Source: DAOUEG01 sp964589285
GTDB lineage: Bacteria; Chloroflexota; Dehalococcoidia; Dehalococcoidales; RBG-16-60-22
Reading direction: 5' to 3'
Assembly: GCA_964589285.1 (NCBI GenBank)
Contig: CAZPSP010000119.1
Location: forward strand, 1-7,953
DNA length: 7,953 nt
The stretch's first letter is position 1, and each line of letters starts with the position of its first letter. Positions 1-5,633 of the stretch are shown here, in pieces. Position numbers and translations under genes: made by a program. The notes beneath the pieces are model-generated. The model did no database searches, was not told the DNA's origin, and saw only the letters and a program-made list of their open reading frames with translations.

Positions 1-3
1 GAC

Positions 4-23
4 CGCGGGCAGGGACGCCCGCG
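4..23. repeat. GC-rich hairpin, REP-like intergenic element
   Basis: CGCGGGC (4-10) and GCCCGCG (17-23) form a perfect 7-bp stem around a 6-nt AGGGAC loop. No T-run follows, so it does not look like a classic intrinsic terminator. The sequence is of the REP-like type that I recognise as frequent between genes of environmental bacteria. It may continue to the left of the window. Whether it ends an upstream gene cannot be seen. Confidence 0.55.
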
Positions 24-64
24 CTACCCATATAGTATGTTCAGCAGCAAAATCTCCGCCGGCA

Positions 65-114
65 CAGTTTTGACCTTTGACCTGTGGTTTTGACTTTTGA
101 CCTTTGACTTTTAA
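65..114 (+). repeat. Heptamer (YTTTGAC) repeat element, left copy
   Basis: The element is built from 7-nt units: TTTTGAC (68-74) and CTTTGAC (75-81), a 6-nt spacer CTGTGG (82-87), then TTTTGAC, TTTTGAC and CTTTGAC (88-108) and a T-rich end. A second copy lies in the opposite orientation at 5485-5534. The two match at 45 of 50 positions, and all five differences are transitions. It is noncoding and much more AT-rich than its surroundings. It is most likely a dispersed intergenic repeat; its function is unknown. Confidence 0.8.
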
Positions 115-119
115 GTTAT

Positions 120-144
120 GGTTCGACAGGCTCACCATGATGGG
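120..144 (+). repeat. GTTCGACAGGCTCACCATGA-type intergenic repeat
   Basis: The stretch starting GGTTCGACAGGCTCACC resembles a short repeat family I recognise from intergenic regions of many environmental bacterial genomes. In database entries it is often wrongly translated as a peptide ending in EPVEP. Only one copy is present in this window, so the call rests on recall and not on repetition seen here. It directly follows the heptamer element. Confidence 0.45.
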
Positions 145-186
145 AAATGGTACTAATTCGTCCCGTACTTTTCATGCATGGCCCGC

Positions 187-215
187 TTGCCATTAGCGGG
201 CGGGAGTGTAATAAT
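187..215 (+). promoter_or_regulatory. Sigma70-like promoter of the antiporter gene
   Basis: TTGCCA (187-192, 5/6 to consensus) is followed by a 17-bp spacer and AATAAT (210-215, 5/6). Transcription would start near 222, giving a leader of about 32 nt that contains a GGAG (239-242) ahead of the ATG at 254. A 6-bp inverted repeat, GCCCGC (181-186) and GCGGGC (196-201), spans the -35 box and could be an operator, though this is only inferred. Confidence 0.6.
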
Positions 216-253
216 GCAGCCAGAGGAAAACCGGATACGGAGACGGGCAGCGA

Positions 254-1645
254 ATGGACCTGACGAGTGTAGCCCAGATTATAGCGTTCGTGGGTATACT
301 CGTCTTCCTGGCCCACCTGTTCACCGGCATCTTCAGCCGCACGCGCATACCGGACGTATTGCTGCTGATAGCCATCGGCATCTGCGTGGGACCGGTCTTC
401 CACCTGGCTTCCACGGACGACTTCGGATCGGTCGGTCCCATCTTCACCACCATCACGCTCATCATCATCCTCTTCGAGAGCGGCCTGACGCTGAAGCTGA
501 GCATGCTGAAGTCCGCCCTGGGCGGCGCGATGATCCTGGCCCCGGCCGGATTCTTCCTGACCATGCTGGTGGTGGCGGGCATCGGCGTCTGGCTGATCGA
601 CCTGGAAGTGCTGCCGGCGTTCATCCTGGGGGCAATCGTCGGCTCGACGTCCGAAGCCGTCGTTATCCCGCTCGTCAAGCAGCTCAAGATCAAGGAAGAG
701 ACGACGACGCTGCTCTCGGTGGAGTCGTCCGTCAATGACGTCCTCAGCATCGTCATCACCATCGCCCTCATCCAGGCTTACGCGGCCGGCAAGTTCGAGG
801 TGGTCACCGTCTCCGGCGACCTCATCGCCTCGTTCCTGGTGGCGCTCGTTTTCGGCGTCATCGGAGCGCTGGTATGGTCGTCCCTGCTCAACTGGTTCCA
901 CCAGGTCAAGAACGCCATGTTCACCACGCCGGCGTTCGTCTTCGTCATCTACGGCCTGACGGAGTGGATGGGGTTCAGCGGGGCCATCGCGGCGCTGTCC
1001 TTCGGAGTGACCATCGGCAATATCCAGAGTATTAAGGCGCCCATCTTCCGCAAGGACAAAGACCGGGAGGCCATCGGCCTGAACGATACGGAAAAGGTCT
1101 TCTTCTCGGAGGTGGCGTTCCTCCTCAAGTCGTTCTTCTTCATCTACCTGGGCATATCGCTCCAGCTTATCAGCCAGTGGCTCATCATCGTGGCGCTGAT
1201 ACTGACGGCGGTGGCGTTCGTGGTGAGGATACCGGCGGTGAAGTTCTCCATCCGGGAGAAGATGGAGAAGAAAGACCTGTCTGTGATGGCGGCGATGGTG
1301 CCCAAGGGGCTGGCGGCGGTGGTGCTGGCCAGCATCCCGGTGCAGATGGAGGTTGCCGGCGCGGAGATCATCCGGGACATCACCTACGGCATCGTGCTGT
1401 TCAGCATCGTCGCCACGTCCATCCTCGTACTGTTCCTGGAAAAAACGCCCCTTCCGAGCCTGTATGCCTGGCTGTTGAAACCGATTGGGGCCGCCGCTGA
1501 TAGCAAGTCTTCCTACAAACCGGCGAAGGCGCTGTCCCGCAAGAAAACGCTGGTGCCGGCGGGCGACAGGCTGTTCGGGACGGGGAGATTGGACGAGCCG
1601 GGGGAAGGAACTGAGAAGGGCGGAGGACCTATTCTTCCAGGGTAA
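254..1645 (+). CDS. NhaP-type (CPA1) cation/proton antiporter
   Basis: Integral membrane protein of 463 aa that should exchange Na+ (or K+) for H+ across the cytoplasmic membrane. Hydrophobic segments fill residues 5-405 (about 12-13 helices), followed by a hydrophilic tail of about 50 residues. Family features visible: FESGLTL (E75), an ESSVND motif with the CPA1-type Asn-Asp pair (N161, D162) in the ion-binding helix, R325 in the RIPAVK segment, and PKGLAAVVLAS at 350-360. The ND pair, not DD, points to the electroneutral NhaP branch. The unwound-helix motif usually written TDP reads TSE (132-134), so the normal Asp is Ser. The ATG at 254 is chosen because of GGAG at 239-242 (spacing 11, rather long) and the promoter at 187-215. 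The 3' end overlaps the convergent gene by 17 bp, with no terminator between them. A regulatory role for the polar tail is possible but unsupported. The exact ion is unknown. Confidence 0.9.
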   Translation: MDLTSVAQIIAFVGILVFLAHLFTGIFSRTRIPDVLLLIAIGICVGPVFHLASTDDFGSVGPIFTTITLIIILFESGLTLKLSMLKSALGGAMILAPAGFFLTMLVVAGIGVWLIDLEVLPAFILGAIVGSTSEAVVIPLVKQLKIKEETTTLLSVESSVNDVLSIVITIALIQAYAAGKFEVVTVSGDLIASFLVALVFGVIGALVWSSLLNWFHQVKNAMFTTPAFVFVIYGLTEWMGFSGAIAALSFGVTIGNIQSIKAPIFRKDKDREAIGLNDTEKVFFSEVAFLLKSFFFIYLGISLQLISQWLIIVALILTAVAFVVRIPAVKFSIREKMEKKDLSVMAAMVPKGLAAVVLASIPVQMEVAGAEIIRDITYGIVLFSIVATSILVLFLEKTPLPSLYAWLLKPIGAAADSKSSYKPAKALSRKKTLVPAGDRLFGTGRLDEPGEGTEKGGGPILPG

Positions 1646-2513
1646 TGGAGGTCCTGGCCTTGGCGAGCACGGTCTGGACGGCGGCGGAGACGCGCTCCTT
1701 GCTGTTCCCGGTCTGTTCGTAGTAGCGCGTCAAGGTCTCCAGCGCCTTGTGCTGCTCCTGGTTGACGGGCAGGTATTCCACGTCCTGAGCTTCTTCCCGG
1801 CCGGTGATGAGAACGCGGACGGGGTGCCGGTTCTTGCGTTCTTCCTCGATGAGTTCCAGTTCAATCTTGCGGATGAGGCGGGTGGGCACGCGGGAGACGG
1901 CCATATCGCCGTCGCTGTCCAGTATGAGGAGCCGCTGCATGCCGGCGGGGGTCTGTTCGTCCGGTTCCAGGCGTTTGAGGAGAAGGAGCGGGTAAGCGTA
2001 GGAGGCCTTGTAAATGGGCATGGAGACTTCTATGTCACGCTCCGGGTAGTAGGGGAGGCGGTTGAGCACCTTGGGGACGACCTGCACCGGTTTGGGCTGG
2101 CGTCTCCGGGTCTTTGCGGCGATGACGGCTTCACGGCCGGCATTGCCTTTACGGATGATGGGCCTGAGGTACTTGCGGAGGATGAAGGGGATCTGCCCGT
2201 GGGCGATGGCGTGTTCCAGGATGCGTTCCAGCGCCCAGGCCTGTTCAGCGGTGACAGGGACGGCGGTGGGGATGAAGCGGCCTTCGATGGTCTCCAGGCC
2301 GATGGTGGCGAAGGCCTTGCCGGTCTCGTTCCTCTGGGCGGCGTTACGCCTGGCGAGTTCATAGACGGACTTGCTCATGACGGAAGCATAGAGGTTGCCG
2401 TTGACATCGCAGTAGAGCATGCGGACGCGCCCGCGCGGCAGTTTCTCCCCGGCATATTTGACCGGCTGGAGGAAAATAACGTCCTTGATCTTTTCGCCGC
2501 CGAATAGTCCCAT
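1629..2513 (-). CDS. Conserved-looking hypothetical protein, 294 aa
   Basis: I do not recognise this protein. It has no signal peptide and no membrane segment, so it is probably cytosolic. The N-terminal third alternates short hydrophobic strands with polar turns (for example MLYCDVNGNLYAS, 32-44). The middle has a helical stretch (89-121) leading into a basic linker (KTRRRQPKPVQ, 134-144). A second alpha/beta part follows, with LLILDSDGDMAVSRVP (195-210) and a charged helix KIELELIEEERKNR (216-229). The C-terminus looks helical. Balanced amino-acid use, an ATG preceded by its own promoter (2538-2566), and an implausible opposite-strand frame (Gly/Asp/Phe-rich) support the minus strand. The ribosome site is weak (AGGT about 11 nt before the ATG). 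Its head faces the sensor kinase gene across a shared regulatory region; its tail overlaps the antiporter. The basic linker could suit nucleic-acid binding, but that is a guess. Confidence 0.8.
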   Translation of the reverse strand: MGLFGGEKIKDVIFLQPVKYAGEKLPRGRVRMLYCDVNGNLYASVMSKSVYELARRNAAQRNETGKAFATIGLETIEGRFIPTAVPVTAEQAWALERILEHAIAHGQIPFILRKYLRPIIRKGNAGREAVIAAKTRRRQPKPVQVVPKVLNRLPYYPERDIEVSMPIYKASYAYPLLLLKRLEPDEQTPAGMQRLLILDSDGDMAVSRVPTRLIRKIELELIEEERKNRHPVRVLITGREEAQDVEYLPVNQEQHKALETLTRYYEQTGNSKERVSAAVQTVLAKARTSITLEE

Positions 2514-2521
2514 ATGAGTAA

Positions 2522-2581
2522 GTACCTAATCACCATCATGGTACGTCCGGTCCGCCTCATTGTCAATAGGTACATGGTACC
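2522..2581. repeat. Cluster of GTACC/GGTAC inverted repeats, candidate operators
   Basis: Within 60 bp there are GTACC (2522-2526), GGTAC (2540-2544) and the inverted repeat GGTAC-ATG-GTACC (2569-2581). In addition, ACCAT-C-ATGGT (2532-2542) overlaps the leftward -10, and the 8-mer CATGGTAC occurs twice (2537-2544 and 2573-2580) exactly 36 bp apart, flanking the leftward -35. Repeated half-sites around one promoter suggest a transcription-factor binding region. No regulator can be named; the receiver protein encoded next door has no DNA-binding domain. Confidence 0.4.
2538..2566 (-). promoter_or_regulatory. Sigma70-like promoter of the 294-aa gene
   Basis: Reading leftward, a perfect TTGACA (2566-2561) is followed by a 17-bp spacer and TACCAT (2543-2538, 4/6). 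Transcription would start near 2531, about 18 nt before the ATG at 2513. The -10 lies inside the palindrome ACCAT-C-ATGGT (2532-2542), and another palindrome touches the -35 from upstream, so binding of a regulator at either would affect this promoter. Confidence 0.65.
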
Positions 2582-2595
2582 GTGCTGATCCGAAC

Positions 2596-2624
2596 TTGCT
2601 TTTTAACGCAGAGTCCATTATGAT
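2596..2624 (+). promoter_or_regulatory. Sigma70-like promoter of the kinase/receiver operon
   Basis: TTGCTT (2596-2601, 4/6) is followed by a 17-bp spacer and TATGAT (2619-2624, 5/6). Transcription would start near 2631. This position matters for the kinase start: a GTG at 2641 would have only about 10 nt of leader, whereas the TTG at 2668 would have about 37 nt, including a Shine-Dalgarno GGAG. Confidence 0.65.
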
Positions 2625-2667
2625 GCCAGCGTCAGAGTGAGTGTATGCATTCACCCCGGAGAACGGA

Positions 2668-5076
2668 TTGGAGAAACGTACGTTAATCAAACGGGCCGTT
2701 TTTGTCAGCCTGGCGGTTGCGGTCGTGGTTGTTTCGCTCGTTTACTTCGGTCTTTCCTTCGGGCGCCCGTATATGGGCGTCGTCCTCGAGTACCAGCGCG
2801 GCGCCTGGGTCATCAGCAAGATCGACCAGAACGGGGCCGCCGCGCAGGCCGGCGCTCAAATCGATGACGAGGTCATCACCATCGACGGCGCGCCTGTCGA
2901 AAGCAGGCTGGTCTTCGTTGAAGGATACGGCAGGTATTCTCACGGTTTCAGTGAAATAGGTATCATTTCCAGTAATGGAGAGGTACTGAACATCAGCGTC
3001 CCCGACGGTCTTTCCTGGCCTATCGTCGTGGAGCATCTCGGTTTTCTCTGTCTTTCCCTGATATTCCTGATCACCGGGAGTTACGTCCAGGTGAAAAGGC
3101 CCGGCGATATTGCGTCGACGCTGCTGTTCTGGTGCGGGCCTCTCCTTCTGCTGGCCTTAAGTTCGAACGCGGCGGCGCAATCCGGTTATGCCAGCGCCTT
3201 GTTCATATCGATCACGGCAATCGTCCTGGGGCCGTGGCTGCTGGCGCATTTCTTCCTCGTTCTGCCGCAGGAGCGGACCGGGCTTCGCCGGAGCCGGCTG
3301 GTTTACCTTATCTATATTCCAGCCGTATTGACGCTGGTGCTGATGCCGTTCCTGGGGTACTCGGACGGGCAGCAGATCGCTGCGTTCAGGACGTTCCGTT
3401 TCGTGATAATCGCCTGCGGGTTTCTGGCGGCGGCCGTGATCGCCGTGGTCAATTACTTCCGGACATCATCCAACCGGACGCGGCAGCAGATGAAAATAAT
3501 CCTGGTGGCCGCGTTGCTGGGCATATTGCCTATCATAATCTTCAGCCTTCTGCCGGAAGTGTTCAGTTATCATCCGCTGCTGCCGCAGGGTTTCACCATG
3601 CTGTTCCTCGTATTCATTCCGCTCGGAATCGGGTACGCCATGGTCACCCGGCGGTTGATGAACATAGATATCGTTATCCGGAAGGGCCTCGTTAACGGAA
3701 CGGTCACCGTCGTGCTGGCCGCGGTCCTGACGCTGGCCCTGGTCCTCGTGATCCCCAGCAGTCATGACAGTCTCATGGGCAGTCAACGCATCGCCTTTTA
3801 TCTTGTCCTCGGTCTGCTGGCGGCCGGGCTTTACGGAGCGCTGAGGAACGTCATCGGCAAGTTTCTTGACAGGCACCTGACGGCGAGGCGCTACGGCATC
3901 ACGAGGGTCATCGACAACCTGAACAAGAACGTAAGCACGTTGACGGATTACCAGGATATATCCCGCATCATTGTGGCGACCATCGCCAACGCCATCGACC
4001 CGAAAGGCGTGTGCCTCTCGGTGAAGTCGCACTACGGTTCATACGAGATAGCAGCTACCCAGGGGCTCTTTTCCGAGATCGGATACCGGCAGATGCTGAT
4101 GGACATCGATGTGCAGAAGAACCCTCTTTTAGAGTTCCCCAACTCCGCCACCATCTTGCACCCGGACCTTGAATTCATCATTCCTCTCAACGGCATGCAG
4201 GACCAGATCGGCGTGCTCTACGTTGCCGGCAAGGACTCCGGGGAGAAGTACACGGTAGATGACATGTACCTGCTGCAGGAAATAATCGACGGTGCGACGG
4301 CCTCGCTGGAGAGGACGCTGCTGATCCGGGACGTCAGCCTGCGGGATACGTTCGTGTCCATAGCCTCCCATGAGCTGCGTTCTCCCCTGACGGCGATCAT
4401 GGGATATACGGACCTTCTCAGGGAACAGGACCCCCCGGAAGAGATACGAAAGCAATGGCTGCGCCGCATTGCCGATTGCAACCAGCGCCTTTACGATATT
4501 GTAGACCAGCTTTTGAATGTCTCCCGGATACAGTCCGGAAGGACCTTTCTGAAGCTGGCCCCGGTCAATATAAAAGACTTCCTCGAGGAGTCGGTGGCCA
4601 CGCACGCCCTGGTCACCGACAAGCACCATTTTTCGCTTCATATACAGGATGGTACCCCCGATATCCTCGCCGAACATGATAAGATAAGGCAGGCGCTCGA
4701 TAACCTGCTGGGTAATGCAATCAAGTACAGCCCCGGCGGCGGAGAGATAGCGGTGCGCGCGGTGTATGAAAAACAGTCGGACCGGGTGGTCATCAGCGTA
4801 GCGGACCAGGGGATCGGCATCGGGCTTGAAGACCGTCTCTCTCTCTTCACTACGTTTCACCGTATACAACGACCGGAAACCAGGGGGATTCCCGGGACCG
4901 GCCTGGGACTTTATATCGTCAAAAAATGGGTGGAGGCCATGGGCGGCAAGGTCTGGCTGGAAAGCGAACTGAACAAGGGATCGGTATTCTCCATTGCCAT
5001 ACCCGCCGCCAACGGCCGCGTGCCATATACCGCGGGAGGTCTTCCGGATGAAGAAAATTCTCATCGTGGAAGATGA
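2668..5076 (+). CDS. Membrane sensor histidine kinase, PDZ-10TM-GAF-HisKA-HATPase_c (ComP-like sensor half)
   Basis: Residue numbers count from the upstream GTG at 2641 (811 aa). TM1 (17-37) is followed by an extracytoplasmic PDZ-like domain (43-125; VISKIDQNGAAAQAG, then DDEVITIDGAPV), about nine further TM helices (129-404) ending in the loop RRLMNIDIVIRKGLV (337-351), a GAF-like domain (about 430-560), and the kinase. The kinase has an H-box SHELRSP with phospho-acceptor H577, N-box DNLLGNAIKYSP (N692), G1 DQGIGIG (722 on), an F-box near FTTFHR, and G2 GTGLGL (752-757). All key residues are present, so it should be active. TM1, PDZ and the multi-TM block resemble Bacillus ComP, but the HisKA type is ordinary. 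I chose TTG 2668 because GGAG (2658-2661) lies 6 nt upstream and the promoter sits at 2596-2624; GTG 2641 is the alternative and adds 9 residues. The signal is unknown. The receiver gene overlaps its 3' end by 29 bp. Confidence 0.93.
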   Translation: MEKRTLIKRAVFVSLAVAVVVVSLVYFGLSFGRPYMGVVLEYQRGAWVISKIDQNGAAAQAGAQIDDEVITIDGAPVESRLVFVEGYGRYSHGFSEIGIISSNGEVLNISVPDGLSWPIVVEHLGFLCLSLIFLITGSYVQVKRPGDIASTLLFWCGPLLLLALSSNAAAQSGYASALFISITAIVLGPWLLAHFFLVLPQERTGLRRSRLVYLIYIPAVLTLVLMPFLGYSDGQQIAAFRTFRFVIIACGFLAAAVIAVVNYFRTSSNRTRQQMKIILVAALLGILPIIIFSLLPEVFSYHPLLPQGFTMLFLVFIPLGIGYAMVTRRLMNIDIVIRKGLVNGTVTVVLAAVLTLALVLVIPSSHDSLMGSQRIAFYLVLGLLAAGLYGALRNVIGKFLDRHLTARRYGITRVIDNLNKNVSTLTDYQDISRIIVATIANAIDPKGVCLSVKSHYGSYEIAATQGLFSEIGYRQMLMDIDVQKNPLLEFPNSATILHPDLEFIIPLNGMQDQIGVLYVAGKDSGEKYTVDDMYLLQEIIDGATASLERTLLIRDVSLRDTFVSIASHELRSPLTAIMGYTDLLREQDPPEEIRKQWLRRIADCNQRLYDIVDQLLNVSRIQSGRTFLKLAPVNIKDFLEESVATHALVTDKHHFSLHIQDGTPDILAEHDKIRQALDNLLGNAIKYSPGGGEIAVRAVYEKQSDRVVISVADQGIGIGLEDRLSLFTTFHRIQRPETRGIPGTGLGLYIVKKWVEAMGGKVWLESELNKGSVFSIAIPAANGRVPYTAGGLPDEENSHRGR

Positions 5077-5413
5077 TGTTACGGTACTCGAGCTGCTCAG
5101 GACCGTCTTCAGCTTTCACGGGTCCTATGAGACCATGTCCACCATGGATGGGGCCGAAGCCCTCGAACTGGCTGAAAAAGAGCATCCGGACTTGGTGATC
5201 GTCGATGTCCAGCTTCCCACGATAGACGGCATCGAGGTCTGCCGGCGCATCAAAGCCGACCCCGCATTGCAGGCGATCAAAGTTATGATGCTGACCGGCA
5301 TGGTGCAGGACACGGACCGTTCCCGGGCGGAGCAGGCCGGGGCCGATGAATACGTGACCAAACCGTTCCACACTTCCGAGATAGTAAAGACGGTGGAACG
5401 GCTCATCCGGTAA
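5048..5413 (+). CDS. Single-domain response regulator (CheY-like receiver)
   Basis: This 121-aa protein is only a receiver domain and is the probable phosphate acceptor from the kinase encoded just upstream. The acidic pocket is E8-D9-D10, the phospho-acceptor is D53 (in IVDVQLP), and the switch residues are T83 (MLTG) and Y102, with the conserved K105 in TKPF. All are intact. The ATG at 5048 is set by a strong GGGAGGT (5034-5040) seven nt upstream. The same frame is open further up, but that part lies inside the kinase gene. The start overlaps the kinase's last 29 bp in another frame, so the two are co-transcribed and probably translationally coupled. With no DNA-binding or enzyme domain it must act by protein contact or as a phosphorelay intermediate; the partner is not in this window. 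Confidence 0.93.
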   Translation: MKKILIVEDDVTVLELLRTVFSFHGSYETMSTMDGAEALELAEKEHPDLVIVDVQLPTIDGIEVCRRIKADPALQAIKVMMLTGMVQDTDRSRAEQAGADEYVTKPFHTSEIVKTVERLIR

Positions 5414-5428
5414 GTAACCGGTATTTGT
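5407..5428 (+). terminator. Weak hairpin at the end of the kinase/receiver operon
   Basis: CCGGT (5407-5411) and ACCGG (5417-5421) can pair across a 5-nt loop that includes the receiver stop codon, followed by the moderately T-rich TATTTGTT. The stem is short and the T-tract interrupted, so this is a weak candidate for transcription termination. Confidence 0.25.
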
Positions 5429-5484
5429 TGAAGTGACAGATGTTTTGGCGTGAATCACTCCTGGTGAGTAAGCCGGACCGGAAC

Positions 5485-5534
5485 TCAAAAATCAAAGGTC
5501 AAAAGTCAAAACTACAAGTCAAAGGTCAAAACTA
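5485..5534 (-). repeat. Heptamer (YTTTGAC) repeat element, right copy, inverted
   Basis: Read on the minus strand, this has the same order of units as 65-114: two YTTTGAC heptamers, a 6-nt spacer (TTGTAG here), three more heptamers, and a T-rich end. It matches the left copy at 45/50 positions, with transitions only. It begins at the stop codon of the gene remnant at 5532-5633. The two copies face each other as inverted repeats about 5.4 kb apart, enclosing the antiporter, the unknown gene and the two-component pair. Confidence 0.8.
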
Positions 5535-5633
5535 TGCCTTCAGAAACGTGGCTTTGAACTCGTTCATCGTATCGGGGTCGTCCACAGGACGAAAGAGCTT
5601 CTCGGGATACTGACTGGTAACTAGTGCCAGGGT
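5532..5633 (-). pseudogene. Probable C-terminal gene remnant, in frame after the alkD stop
   Basis: Directly beyond the TAG of the alkD-like gene, the same frame stays open for 33 codons to a second TAG (5534-5532). The peptide is protein-like: it contains SQYPEKLFRPVDDPDTMNEF and ends FKATFLKA, with codon use like the neighbours. There is no good start codon or ribosome site in it. The simplest reading is the tail of another gene whose front has been lost. A less likely reading is that the alkD-like gene once ended here and gained an amber stop, since AlkD proteins are normally about 230-240 aa and the gene is already full length without it. I cannot assign a family. Confidence 0.45.

Noticed and set aside
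65..114. CRISPR array
   Set aside because: The 7-nt units are tandem without unique spacers of 25-40 bp, and there are no cas genes.
116..901. Long minus-strand open frame opposite the antiporter gene
   Set aside because: Asp/Gly/Gln/His-rich composition typical of the complement of a GC-rich membrane gene; no ribosome site. The antiporter on the plus strand has clear family motifs.
1485..2507. 340-codon plus-strand frame opposite the 294-aa gene
   Set aside because: It starts inside the antiporter gene, has no promoter or ribosome site, and its Gly/Asp/Phe-rich composition looks antisense. The minus-strand gene has its own promoter and balanced composition.
4994..5047. Receiver protein starting at ATG 4994
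   Set aside because: The receiver fold begins at MKKILIVEDD (5048), which has GGGAGGT seven nt upstream; the 18 extra residues lie inside the kinase gene.
3466..5064. Minus-strand frames opposite the sensor kinase
   Set aside because: They lack recognisable domains and lie fully within a kinase gene with all catalytic boxes intact.
65..5534. Composite transposon or integrative element bounded by the inverted repeats
   Set aside because: No transposase or integrase is present and no target-site duplication is evident; the ends are tandem-repeat-like, not terminal inverted repeats. Kept only as a repeat observation.
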